A DNA stretch of 42,971 nucleotides, from assembly GCA_013151965.1 (NCBI GenBank), contig JAADHF010000093.1, positions 1 through 42,971 of the forward strand. The letters run 5' to 3'. The stretch is from Spirochaetota bacterium. Lineage in GTDB: Bacteria > Spirochaetota > Spirochaetia > SZUA-6. Made by a program: the position numbers and the translations under genes. The notes below the pieces were generated by a model. It was not told the origin of the DNA, ran no database searches, and saw only the letters and a list, made by a program, of their open reading frames with translations. Of this stretch, positions 32,971 to 41,008 are shown one piece after another; within the stretch, counting starts at the first letter, position 1, and every line of letters starts with the position of its first letter.

Positions 32971-34536
32971 ATGAAACGTATAACCATATATGATACAACA
33001 TTACGGGACGGCATGCAGGGAAGCAACATTACATATACTCTAAAAGAAAAGATACTGATTGCAATAAAACTCGACGAACTCGAAATCGACTATATAGAAG
33101 GCGGCTTTCCCCTGGCAAATGAAAAAGAAACTGAATTTTTTAAACAAATCAAAAGGGCCAAACTTCATCATGCACGTGTCGTTGCCTTCGGTTCGACGCG
33201 TAAGCCTAAGGCAAAAGCCAAGTCCGACCCGCAGGTACAGGCCCTGCTGCAGGCGGAAACTCCGACTGTTATTGTCGTAGGCAAAACCTGGAAGGAACAC
33301 GTAAAATATGTTCTCCGGACATCCTATGCGGAAAACCTCGAAATGATTTACGATTCCATTGCCACACTTAAGGCCGAGGGAAGAGAAGTGTTTTTTGACC
33401 CTGAACATTTTTTTGACGGATACAAGGACGATCCCGAATATTCCGTACAGGTATTGCGGACGGCATCCGAAGCAGGTGCCGATGTTATGGTGCTCTGCGA
33501 CACAAACGGCGGCACACTGCCTTCCGAGGTTACAAGAATAATGACCGAACTACCGCAGAAAGAACTTAAACCGCTTGGTGCACATTTCCATAACGACTCG
33601 GGCACTGCCGTAGCGAACTCATTAGCAGCCATAGAGGCAGGTGCGGTACAGATTCAGGGAACCGTAAACGGCTGGGGAGAAAGAACGGGAAATGCCAATC
33701 TCTGCGTTTTAGTACCCAATATCTGTCTTAAAATGAATTACGGGGCTAATGCATGTAAGAACCTGAAACATCTTACAAACCTGTCCAGATTTGTTGCGGA
33801 AACCGCCAATATCATACCGGACAGAAGAATGCCCTATGTCGGGGAAACGGCTTTCAGCCATAAGGCAGGCCAGCATGTTGATGTACTCAATAAAGCGGCG
33901 CATTTAATGGAGCACATAGACGGAAGTCTTGTGGGCAATGAGAGAAGAATACTACTCTCGGAGCTTGCCGGCAAATCCACCATTGTAAGAAAACTTGAAA
34001 AATACGGAGAATTCGATAAAGGTTCCCCGATTGTTAAAGAACTCATTACACAGTTAAAAAATGCGGAGAATGAAGGCTTCGAATACGAAGCTGCAGAAGC
34101 CTCTTTCGACCTCATAATACGAAAAACGCTGCATAAGTACACGCCTCTTCTGGAACTTAATAACTATCATCTCGAATCGTACAAAACAGGCGACACCCCG
34201 GCAAAGACTGTGGGGAGATTATTCCTTAAAGTAAACGGCAAAGAAGTAATGGGGGCTGCCGTTTGTGTAGGTCCTGTGGAAACACTGGACAAAGCTATCA
34301 GAGATGCATTAATGCCTTTTCATCCCTCCCTTGAAGACATTAAACTTACGGACTACAGAGTACGTGTCCTGAATCCGGAAAGTGCGACAGAAGCAAAGGT
34401 AAGAGTTTTTATAACTTCCAGCGACGGAAAACATTCATGGAATACGGTAGGGGTTTCACGTAATATTGTGGAAGCATCATGGCAGGCGCTTGTTGACAGT
34501 ATGGAATATTACTACAATAATTATATCCTTAAATAG
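32971..34536 (+). CDS. cimA: (R)-citramalate synthase
   Basis: A 521-residue enzyme that condenses pyruvate and acetyl-CoA to citramalate, the threonine-independent start of isoleucine synthesis known from Leptospira and methanogens. TIYDTTLRDGMQGSNITYTLKEKI and AHFHNDSGTAVANSLAAIEAGA, TVNGWGERTGNANLC separate it from LeuA and homocitrate synthase. I chose ATG 32971 (GGGAG 6 nt upstream) rather than the longer frame from 32893, whose first 26 residues overlap leuA and have no homology-like content. No threonine deaminase is in the window, consistent with the citramalate route. Confidence 0.95.
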   Translation: MKRITIYDTTLRDGMQGSNITYTLKEKILIAIKLDELEIDYIEGGFPLANEKETEFFKQIKRAKLHHARVVAFGSTRKPKAKAKSDPQVQALLQAETPTVIVVGKTWKEHVKYVLRTSYAENLEMIYDSIATLKAEGREVFFDPEHFFDGYKDDPEYSVQVLRTASEAGADVMVLCDTNGGTLPSEVTRIMTELPQKELKPLGAHFHNDSGTAVANSLAAIEAGAVQIQGTVNGWGERTGNANLCVLVPNICLKMNYGANACKNLKHLTNLSRFVAETANIIPDRRMPYVGETAFSHKAGQHVDVLNKAAHLMEHIDGSLVGNERRILLSELAGKSTIVRKLEKYGEFDKGSPIVKELITQLKNAENEGFEYEAAEASFDLIIRKTLHKYTPLLELNNYHLESYKTGDTPAKTVGRLFLKVNGKEVMGAAVCVGPVETLDKAIRDALMPFHPSLEDIKLTDYRVRVLNPESATEAKVRVFITSSDGKHSWNTVGVSRNIVEASWQALVDSMEYYYNNYILK

Positions 34537-34567
34537 AGCAGGATAATAGTCGGATTGGAGGTCTTTT

Positions 34568-35737
34568 ATGGCTCCGGTAATTATATATATTACAGGATTC
34601 AGGCAGCATGCAGGTAAAACTGTTATAAGTCTGGGCATACTTTCACTTTTAAGAAAAGTCATGAATCCTTCTCTGGTCGGATATATTAAACCGGTAGGCC
34701 AGGAGCTTGTTTCGCTTTCGGACGGAGCAATGGTAGATAAAGATGCGTATCTGATACATGCCTTTTCGGAAATTCCTGATATTAAACTCGAAGAGATTTC
34801 GCCTGTCAGGATCGGTTCCGGTTTTACCCAAAATTATCTTTCTCATAATAACCAATTGGAAGAGACACGAAAACTGGAAGATAATATTTTAGACTCAATA
34901 AAAAAACTCGAGAATAAAAGAGTTATTATTGCAGAAGGTTCCGGCCATCCTGGAGTCGGAGGAATTCTTGGTCTTTCCAATGCCGATGTAGGCAATCTGA
35001 TGGATGCAGATATTATTTTTCTTTCCGGAGGAGGCATCGGCAAGGCTCTTGATATGCTGGAAGTAGATCTCTCCTACTTTCTGTACAAAAAAAGCAAGGT
35101 CAGGGGGATTATTTTTAACAAACTTTATCCTGATAAAATCGACAGGGTTTCTAAATTCATTACCGAGGATCTGATAAACAAGAAATACGGGGCTTTCGGG
35201 GGTCCTTTGCGTATTCTCGGATTTATTCCCGAGGTCGATTTTTTAGCCAAACCTTCCATGCTTATGCTCCGGAGCAAGTTAAAATATTCGGAAGAAATCG
35301 GTAATGTGAACAACAAGAGATGGAAAATCCCATGCGGTTCCATAAGGGTAATTTTTGCACCCTTCGAAAGCCTTAAACCGGATTCCTGTCTTGAACCGAG
35401 AGATCTTGTAATTTTAAGCGCAGGTTCCGGAAGAAAGATTCGGAAAATAGTAGAATACTCCGGACAGAGACCTTCCGGAACAAGAATCGGAGGCATCATT
35501 TTAACATGCTGCCGAACAGAACCTCTCGACCGGAACTTGAGAGAACTTATCACTAACTCCGAAATTCCGGCTCTGTTGCTGAGCCAGGATACGGCCGAAG
35601 CAGAAGAGGCAATCCTTAATATTTTTAAAAATACAAAGATTCAGGTTTTTGATACGGTTAAAATCAGGGAAATAGAGAAACTATTCGAAGAACACTTTGA
35701 TTTCGATAAGTTCCTCGATACATTTAATTTAAAATGA
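34568..35737 (+). CDS. BioD-like P-loop protein, Pta N-terminal type with DRTGG-like domain
   Basis: A 389-residue protein. The Walker A is TGFRQHAGKTVISLG, and IIAEGSGHPGVGGILGLSNADVGNLMDADIIFLSGGGIGKALD resembles the BioD-like N-terminal part of phosphotransacetylase (COG0857). RIGGIILTCCRTEPLDRNLRELITNSEIPALLLSQDTAEAE resembles a DRTGG domain. The catalytic acetyltransferase domain of Pta is absent. DRTGG domains occur with CBS and PPase proteins and may sense metabolites. It ends the ilv-leu-cimA run (31 nt gap, GGAGG site); the gene order suggests a link to acetyl-CoA or branched-chain metabolism, unproven. Confidence 0.75.
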   Translation: MAPVIIYITGFRQHAGKTVISLGILSLLRKVMNPSLVGYIKPVGQELVSLSDGAMVDKDAYLIHAFSEIPDIKLEEISPVRIGSGFTQNYLSHNNQLEETRKLEDNILDSIKKLENKRVIIAEGSGHPGVGGILGLSNADVGNLMDADIIFLSGGGIGKALDMLEVDLSYFLYKKSKVRGIIFNKLYPDKIDRVSKFITEDLINKKYGAFGGPLRILGFIPEVDFLAKPSMLMLRSKLKYSEEIGNVNNKRWKIPCGSIRVIFAPFESLKPDSCLEPRDLVILSAGSGRKIRKIVEYSGQRPSGTRIGGIILTCCRTEPLDRNLRELITNSEIPALLLSQDTAEAEEAILNIFKNTKIQVFDTVKIREIEKLFEEHFDFDKFLDTFNLK

Positions 35738-35742
35738 GTAAC

Positions 35743-35777
35743 GGCAGCACAGTTTTAACTAAAAACGGCTGCCTTTT
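35743..35777 (+). terminator. intrinsic terminator of the ilv-leu-cimA operon
   Basis: GGCAGC (35743-35748) pairs with GCTGCC (35768-35773), followed by TTTT. An inner GTTTT/AAAAC stem closes part of the loop. It lies just past the stop of the BioD-like gene. Confidence 0.7.
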
Positions 35778-35798
35778 AAAAATGACAGCCGCTCTTAA

Positions 35799-35869
35799 TA
35801 GCCCCTAGGGGAGTTGAACCCCTCTCTGAAGAATGAGAATCTCCTGTCCTTCCGATAGACGAAGGGGCC
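35799..35869 (-). tRNA. tRNA-Glu (anticodon CTC)
   Basis: A 71-nt cloverleaf read on the minus strand: acceptor GGCCCCT/AGGGGCT, a 3-bp D stem, anticodon stem GGAGA/TCTTC with loop TTCTCAT (anticodon CTC), and T arm AGGGG-TTCAACT-CCCCT. The CCA end is not encoded. The first acceptor pair is G-U instead of G-C. The overall sequence resembles bacterial tRNA-Glu. Confidence 0.85.
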
Positions 35870-35915
35870 TTAACACTTTTTTATCCGTGAACTTGCGGAA
35901 AATGAACTATAAAAG

Positions 35916-35987
35916 CTTCCCGGGGAGGACTCGAACCCCCACGACAAGATCCAGAGTCTTGGGTGCTACCAATTACACAACCGGGAA
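35916..35987 (-). tRNA. tRNA-Gln (anticodon CTG)
   Basis: A 72-nt cloverleaf on the minus strand: acceptor TTCCCGG/CCGGGAA, D stem GTGT/GCAC, anticodon stem CAAGA/TCTTG with loop CTCTGGA (anticodon CTG), T arm with TTCGAGT, and discriminator G as is usual for tRNA-Gln. CCA is not encoded. It is 46 nt upstream of tRNA-Glu in the same direction. Confidence 0.9.
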
Positions 35988-36002
35988 GTAATTCGAATAA
36001 GG

Positions 36003-36031
36003 AATTTACCAGAACAATAGTCGAATGTCAA
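36003..36031 (-). promoter_or_regulatory. promoter of the tRNA-Gln/tRNA-Glu unit
   Basis: On the minus strand, TTGACA (36031-36026) and TAAATT (36008-36003, 4 of 6) have a 17-nt spacer. The predicted start near 35996 is about 9 nt upstream of tRNA-Gln. The -35 overlaps the end of the 155-residue gene upstream. Confidence 0.65.
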
Positions 36032-36495
36032 GATAAATTGCCGTTATCTTCATCATCGGAAAGCAAAAATCTGAACTCTTCTTCGGAGACTATCTGCCGT
36101 CCCTCCTGTAATTTACCGGCAATTTTTAAAAGCTGTCCGTCTATATCCGCATCCGTTTCCGAATGTTTTTTCTGAATTCTTATAAGATTATCGAGAATAT
36201 CCGTAAAATAATACGCCATCGGTACTTTTTTCCGGATAATATCATCCAGTAATTCAATAAATAACTTTTTTACTTTCCGTATATTTCTTAAATTTTCTTC
36301 TTTCTTAATCAGCGAAGGACTATTCTTAAGCAGATCATAAACTTTATCGACCGCCTCATCGATGAACAGGATATCATCGACAATTTTAGCAGAGAATATT
36401 TCAGAATCTACGGTAAGCTTTAATCCATCGGAAAGCCGTCTTAAAATGAGGAGCAGAAAAAAAATATCATCTTCATAGTTTATCTGTTTTGTCAT
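36028..36495 (-). CDS. small helical protein of unknown function
   Basis: A 155-residue protein, mostly helical and acidic at the C-terminus (SEEEFRFLLSDDEDNGN). No signal peptide, membrane segment or motif is recognised. Its start ATG 36495 lies in the divergent region shared with rpsF. It is followed closely by the tRNA promoter. Probably a genuine gene because the frame is intact with coding-like composition, but I cannot place it in a family. Confidence 0.6.
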   Translation of the reverse strand: MTKQINYEDDIFFLLLILRRLSDGLKLTVDSEIFSAKIVDDILFIDEAVDKVYDLLKNSPSLIKKEENLRNIRKVKKLFIELLDDIIRKKVPMAYYFTDILDNLIRIQKKHSETDADIDGQLLKIAGKLQEGRQIVSEEEFRFLLSDDEDNGNLS

Positions 36496-36601
36496 TGCTT
36501 AAATTTAATTTTCGGCTAACTCATACACCTTCTTTATACATCATATGAATGAATAAATATGAATTCGGCCGGAACATTTTAAAACAATAACTTCATGAAA
36601 C

Positions 36602-36630
36602 TTGACATTGAATAACCTTTGTGTTATTTT
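36602..36630 (+). promoter_or_regulatory. sigma-70 promoter of rpsF-dnaB cluster
   Basis: TTGACA (36602-36607) is perfect, the spacer is 17 nt, and the -10 is TATTTT (36625-36630, 4 of 6). The predicted start near 36637 leaves a leader of about 54 nt before rpsF. Confidence 0.75.
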
Positions 36631-36645
36631 CCATATACCCTCTTT

Positions 36646-36666
36646 ATCCGTATATATAGTACGGAT
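36646..36666 (+). promoter_or_regulatory. hairpin in the rpsF 5' leader
   Basis: ATCCGTA (36646-36652) pairs fully with TACGGAT (36660-36666) around a 7-nt loop. It sits in the untranslated leader of rpsF, where S6:S18 autoregulatory structures are known in many bacteria. I cannot confirm that it matches that motif. Confidence 0.4.
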
Positions 36667-36690
36667 CAAATTGACCGCGAGGAGGAAAAT

Positions 36691-36972
36691 ATGAGGAAAT
36701 ATGAATCGGTGATAATATTTAACACCGAAGAAGGACAGTTCGAACAGGGCAGAGAGTTTTTTAAACAGCAGCTGACAGGCGTCGGAGCACAGGATATCAG
36801 AGAAGATGATATGGGAGAAAGAAGTCTGGCGTATGAAATCAAAAAACATGATAGAGGACATTACTACTTCTTTGCATTCGAAACGATGCCGGAGAAGATC
36901 AAAATAATAGAAAAATCTATTAAATTAAAAACAGAGATACTAAAAGTTCTTTTCGTCCGCAAGGACAGTTAA
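36691..36972 (+). CDS. rpsF: 30S ribosomal protein S6
   Basis: A 93-residue S6 protein. MRKYESVIIFNTEEGQFEQGREFFKQQL and the second half YEIKKHDRGHYYFFAFE match S6. I chose ATG 36691 because the ribosome site GAGGAGG precedes it; a longer frame from 36619 would add residues not found in S6 and overlap the promoter. First of rpsF-ssb-rpsR-rplI, a widespread bacterial order. Confidence 0.95.
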   Translation: MRKYESVIIFNTEEGQFEQGREFFKQQLTGVGAQDIREDDMGERSLAYEIKKHDRGHYYFFAFETMPEKIKIIEKSIKLKTEILKVLFVRKDS

Positions 36973-37003
36973 TCTCATCCTGTCGTGATGGAGGAAGCGG
37001 ATT

Positions 37004-37468
37004 GTGGCTGATATAAATCATGTAGTTCTTGTTGGCCGGTTAACCCGGGATGCAGAATTAAAATATACAAACAGCGGATATGCCGTAAGCAAGGTATCGA
37101 TTGCGGTTAATCAGCGAAGGAAAATAAACGATCAATGGACAGATGAGGTGAATTTCTTCGATGTCGTTATCTGGGGTAAAACAGCCGAATCCTTAAAGCC
37201 TTACCTCTTAAAGGGCAAACAAATAGGAGTGGAAGGACAGCTTAAACAGAACAGGTGGGAACAGGACGGCAAACAGAGGAGCAGAGTGGAAGTCGTATCA
37301 TCCAATATTCAGCTGCTGGGGGGTTCAAAGGGGAATGCTTCGGCTCCTGCCGGTGCTTCCGGTAACAGCGGCTTATCCGGTAGTTCCGGTACTACCGATA
37401 CTTCGGCTCCTTCCGGTACTGCCGGTAAAGAATTCCCGGATAATTTTGACGATGATATTCCGTTCTGA
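37004..37468 (+). CDS. ssb: single-stranded DNA-binding protein
   Basis: A 154-residue SSB. The OB fold has INHVVLVGRLTRDAELKYTNSGYAVSKVSIAVN and FFDVVIWGKTAESLKPYLLKGKQIGVEGQL. A Gly/Ser/Thr/Ala-rich linker of about 45 residues leads to the acidic tip DDDIPF, which recruits replication and repair partners. Starts at GTG 37004 after GGAGG. It lies between rpsF and rpsR, as in many bacteria. Confidence 0.97.
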   Translation: MADINHVVLVGRLTRDAELKYTNSGYAVSKVSIAVNQRRKINDQWTDEVNFFDVVIWGKTAESLKPYLLKGKQIGVEGQLKQNRWEQDGKQRSRVEVVSSNIQLLGGSKGNASAPAGASGNSGLSGSSGTTDTSAPSGTAGKEFPDNFDDDIPF

Positions 37469-37511
37469 GTAAAATTACATTTGATAATACAGGTTTTAAC
37501 AGGAGTAAATT

Positions 37512-37814
37512 ATGAGTGATAGACCGAATAGATATGAAAATGATTCCAGGGATACGCGGACACGAGAAGGAGGCAGTTCACAGTCTTCCAGACCGCGGCA
37601 GAGAATGTATATGCGGAAAAAAATCTGCAGATTTTGTGCAAAAAAAGCGACTATAGATTATAAGGATCCCGCTACACTGCGCAGATTTACTACGGAAATG
37701 GGAAAGATATTGCCCAGACGAATAACAGGAACATGTGCAAAGCATCAAAGACAGCTTGCAAAGGCAATAAAACGAGCCAGAGCACTGGCCTTCCTTCCTT
37801 ATACATCAAAATGA
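37512..37814 (+). CDS. rpsR: 30S ribosomal protein S18
   Basis: A 100-residue S18 with an N-terminal basic and disordered extension of about 30 residues ([20 protein letters not shown]), longer than in E. coli. The core has [62 protein letters not shown]. Three Cys (CRFC and C at TGTC) may form a zinc site as in C+ type ribosomal proteins. Ribosome site AGGAG. Next gene after 8 nt. Confidence 0.97.
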   Translation: MSDRPNRYENDSRDTRTREGGSSQSSRPRQRMYMRKKICRFCAKKATIDYKDPATLRRFTTEMGKILPRRITGTCAKHQRQLAKAIKRARALAFLPYTSK

Positions 37815-37822
37815 AATAAAAA

Positions 37823-38836
37823 ATGCTGCAAAGAGAATATAACAGTATCTGGATAGAAACAGCACTCTTCTCAATTTCGTCGATATTCTTATATCAGCTT
37901 TCCCTTGGAATATTTCTGTTTCTTATACCGCTTCAGATACTCTATATAAGGCATGGTGAAAAATATTTTATTGCTTCACTTCTCACCACATTCTCCGTAG
38001 TTGCATTGGTTAAATATATCAGGCTGAAAACGTCGAGTTCAGTAATGGGGTTCGGTGTTTTCTTCCCCCTTGAGCTTGCTATTCTGACATCGTTTCTCGC
38101 AGGTATATTCCTTATAAACTATATTAAACTGCAAAAATTAAGCACTCTTTACAGGTTATTCGTGATAACTGCCGGGTTCGGTATTGCATCCGTACCTGTA
38201 ATTCTGGCATTACAGGGAAATGAGAGTTTCCGCACGGAAATGAACAAACTGTTTACAATGCTTTCTACGTATATGCAGAATATATTCTTATCTAAAGCAA
38301 GTACGGAAACCTCTGTGTTAAAACAGATCTTAAGCCCGGAGGCTTTAAAAAAGACTACGAGCCTGGTTTTTTTCCGCAGCTACCTCTTTGACTATTTTAC
38401 GCTTATTGCCTTCTCCTGGTGGGCGGGAAACAAAATCGGAAATAAATACAAACCCGTACATATCATCGAAGATAAGCACAAATTACAGCTTTCACAATTC
38501 AAACTGGAGGATTTTTATATCTGGCCTTTGATTATCTCTTTAGCTGTAATCCTGATAGATCTGTGGGTTAAGACAGGAGCACTGGCCGCCATAGCATGGA
38601 ATATAGCTTTGATACTTTTACTTCTCTATGGATTGGCAGGAATATCATTACTTCGTTTCCTTTTTAATTACTTTAACTTATCCAGAGGCTTTAGAATCAT
38701 GATAACCGCCACAATTATTTTACTTTTATTATCACCTAAAATTAATATAGTATTTTTACTGATGATTCCGGGCTTAGGAATATCGGAAATATGGATTAAA
38801 TACAGAGAAATGGAAAGGAGAAATAAAGAACCATGA
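37823..38836 (+). CDS. multi-pass membrane protein, DUF2232/YybS-like
   Basis: A 337-residue protein with about eight hydrophobic segments, among them FSISSIFLYQLSLGIFLFLI, LAILTSFLAGIFLINYI and IITATIILLLLSP-like stretches. No catalytic motif is apparent. In Firmicutes a DUF2232 (YybS) membrane gene lies in the rpsF-ssb-rpsR-rplI-dnaB region, so position supports membership of that family, though similarity by eye is weak. It overlaps rplI by 4 nt (ATGA) and is likely translationally coupled. Role unknown. Confidence 0.7.
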   Translation: MLQREYNSIWIETALFSISSIFLYQLSLGIFLFLIPLQILYIRHGEKYFIASLLTTFSVVALVKYIRLKTSSSVMGFGVFFPLELAILTSFLAGIFLINYIKLQKLSTLYRLFVITAGFGIASVPVILALQGNESFRTEMNKLFTMLSTYMQNIFLSKASTETSVLKQILSPEALKKTTSLVFFRSYLFDYFTLIAFSWWAGNKIGNKYKPVHIIEDKHKLQLSQFKLEDFYIWPLIISLAVILIDLWVKTGALAAIAWNIALILLLLYGLAGISLLRFLFNYFNLSRGFRIMITATIILLLLSPKINIVFLLMIPGLGISEIWIKYREMERRNKEP

Positions 38837-39318
38837 AAATTATTCTTTATAAGGATGTCGAACGCCTTGGCGAAGAAGGGGATATAAAAGATGTTGCCAA
38901 CGGCTATGCGCGAAACTATCTTATACCTCAAAAAATGGTAGTTCCCTATAATGCTCAGAACCTTAAAACCCTCGAACAGAAAAGAAATGCAATAGAGAAA
39001 CGCAGGGAGGAGAAAAGAAAAGAGGCCATGAGTCTTAAGGAAAGACTGGAAAGTGAAGAAATCATTTTTACCATGCCGGCAGGTGAAAGCGGTAAACTAT
39101 TCGGTTCTGTTAATAATGCGGCTATAATGCAGGAACTGGAAAAGAGAGGTTTTTCCATCGACAAAAAACGAATAGATGTTCCCGACCACAGCCTGCGTAT
39201 AGTCGGAAATCATACCGTCAAAGTTAAACTTTACGCGAATGAAGAAGCTTCCTTAAATATTACAATAGAAAAGGAAGAAAAAGAACAAAAGGAAGAAGCG
39301 GTTTCTAAAAATGTATGA
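38833..39318 (+). CDS. rplI: 50S ribosomal protein L9
   Basis: A 161-residue L9. The N-terminal domain MKIILYKDVERLGEEGDIKDVANGYARNYLIPQKMVV is strongly typical. A central helix (basic and charged) and a C-terminal domain follow, with a Glu/Lys-rich tail (EKEEKEQKEEAVSK). Overlaps the membrane gene upstream and dnaB downstream by 4 nt each. Confidence 0.97.
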   Translation: MKIILYKDVERLGEEGDIKDVANGYARNYLIPQKMVVPYNAQNLKTLEQKRNAIEKRREEKRKEAMSLKERLESEEIIFTMPAGESGKLFGSVNNAAIMQELEKRGFSIDKKRIDVPDHSLRIVGNHTVKVKLYANEEASLNITIEKEEKEQKEEAVSKNV

Positions 39319-40661
39319 TAAATGAATCTTTAAAGGACAAAGTACCATCACATAACGAGGAAGCGGAGGAGGCTACACTGGGTGCTCTGTTATTAGATTC
39401 TGAGGCTCTGCCTTCTGTTATCAGGTATCTGCGCCCTGAAGATTTTTATAAGAACGCTCATAAAAATATCTACAGGGCTATTCTTGACCTCTTTAACAAG
39501 GGAGAAGCCATAGACCTGATAACCGTTACCGATGTATTAAAATCCTCCAGCGGGCTGGAATCCTCCGGGGGCACCGCGTATATATCGGGGCTTACATCCG
39601 TTGTACCAACCAGTGCGAATATCGAATATTATGCCCAGATTGTACAAACCTGCAGTATACGGAGAAATCTTGCACGGATAGCTTCACAGATTATTTCACA
39701 GTCACACGAAGAATCTCTGGATATCAGACAGGTTATAGAGGAAGCGGAAAAACAGATTTTCGAAATTGCAGAGAGGCAGCATACAGGATACTACTTTAAA
39801 GCCAGGGAAATTGTTACCAGAACAATCGAAGCAATAGAAAAATTATATCATACAAAGGACAGCTATACAGGAATTCCAACCGGTTTCAGTTCACTCGATA
39901 ATTATACAAGCGGATTTCAGAACTCGGAATTTATAGTCATCGGGGCAAGGCCTTCCGTTGGCAAAACAGCATTAGCACTTTCAATGGCAGCGAATATGTC
40001 CATACGGTATTCAAAACCGGTAGGCTTTTTTACTCTTGAAATGTCCGGCATGGCCCTTATGCAGAGACTATTGAGCAGCGAAGCCCGTATAGATTCCATA
40101 AAGCTCAGAACAGGCTTCTTAAAAGAATCGGATTTGTACAAATTAACAGAGGCGGCAGGGAAAATATATGATGCGCCTTTTTATATAGATGACTCCCCGA
40201 ATCTTAAGCTGTTGGATCTCCGCGCCCAGGCGAGAAGGATGAAAACCCAGCATGACATAGCAATACTGTTCATCGATTATTTAACTTTAATTACCTCCGA
40301 AAACCGGGACATCCCGCGGCATGAGCAGATAGCAGAAGTAAGCCGCTCTTTAAAAGCTCTTGCAAGAGAGTTGAACATTCCGGTAGTTGCTCTCTCACAG
40401 GTAAGAAGGGAAACGGAAGGGAAGCGTCCGACCCTAGCAGATTTAAGGGAATCCGGATCTATCGAACAGGATGCGGATGTTGTTCTATTTCTGCACAGAA
40501 AGAAACACGAGGAGTTAAATCCGGATGATGATTCGGTAGATACGGAAACCGAACTGATTATCGCAAAACAGAGGAACGGCCCTGTGGGGACTGTTAAGAT
40601 TGCGTTTATCAGCAAATACACAAAATTCGAACCGCTCGCCGAGTGGGGAGCGACTTCTTGA
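39315..40661 (+). CDS. dnaB: replicative DNA helicase DnaB
   Basis: A 448-residue hexameric helicase that unwinds the replication fork. N-terminal domain: PSHNEEAEEATLGALLLDSEALP. RecA-like ATPase domain: FIVIGARPSVGKTALALSMAANM (Walker A), GFFTLEMSGMALMQRLLSSEA, IAILFIDYLTLIT (Walker B) and SQVRRETEGKRPTLADLRESGSIEQDADVVLFLHR. No intein is seen. ATG 39315 overlaps rplI (ATGA). Confidence 0.97.
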   Translation: MINESLKDKVPSHNEEAEEATLGALLLDSEALPSVIRYLRPEDFYKNAHKNIYRAILDLFNKGEAIDLITVTDVLKSSSGLESSGGTAYISGLTSVVPTSANIEYYAQIVQTCSIRRNLARIASQIISQSHEESLDIRQVIEEAEKQIFEIAERQHTGYYFKAREIVTRTIEAIEKLYHTKDSYTGIPTGFSSLDNYTSGFQNSEFIVIGARPSVGKTALALSMAANMSIRYSKPVGFFTLEMSGMALMQRLLSSEARIDSIKLRTGFLKESDLYKLTEAAGKIYDAPFYIDDSPNLKLLDLRAQARRMKTQHDIAILFIDYLTLITSENRDIPRHEQIAEVSRSLKALARELNIPVVALSQVRRETEGKRPTLADLRESGSIEQDADVVLFLHRKKHEELNPDDDSVDTETELIIAKQRNGPVGTVKIAFISKYTKFEPLAEWGATS

Positions 40662-40717
40662 CTTTTATTTATTCTTAATTGATCATTGGATAAAGTTGAC
40701 GGAAGGAGAGGGATGCT

Positions 40718-41008
40718 ATGAGTCTTAAAGACCACTACGATCTGGAAAACCTTGTTAATGAAGCGGAAAGGCTTGTATTTTCCGAACTGGAAAGCCAGCT
40801 CAAAGAATATGACAGTATATGCAAATGCCAGGATTGTGTAATGGATATGGCTGCTTATGCTTTAAACCACATAAAACCCTATTACAGAGTGTCTCTTATG
40901 GGAACGATTTATGCTCATTCGATAGACAATACCGAATATGCCCAGGAAGTAAAAAAGGCTGTAAGGGAAGCCATTAAAAAGATATCCGGCAATCCCTCAC
41001 ACGATTAA
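40718..41008 (+). CDS. ComFB-like late competence protein
   Basis: A 96-residue protein with the ComFB pattern: an N-terminal helix (LENLVNEAERLVFSELESQL), CKCQDCVMDMAAYALNHIKPYYRVS (two or three Cys, then alpha helix with ALN-x-x-x-P-Y) and a C-terminal helix. ComFB proteins are small and of unknown biochemical role; some have been linked to competence or cyclic-nucleotide signalling. It follows dnaB by 56 nt, with a GGAAGGAGAGG ribosome site. Its stop overlaps the convergent propeller gene by 4 nt. Confidence 0.75.
   Translation: MSLKDHYDLENLVNEAERLVFSELESQLKEYDSICKCQDCVMDMAAYALNHIKPYYRVSLMGTIYAHSIDNTEYAQEVKKAVREAIKKISGNPSHD

Noticed and set aside
35799..35987. Possible integration site at the tRNA genes
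   Set aside because: No integrase and no repeated tRNA 3' end were seen nearby.
36619..36690. Longer N-terminus of rpsF
   Set aside because: It would cover the promoter -10 and leader; S6 begins MRKYE with a strong GAGGAGG site.
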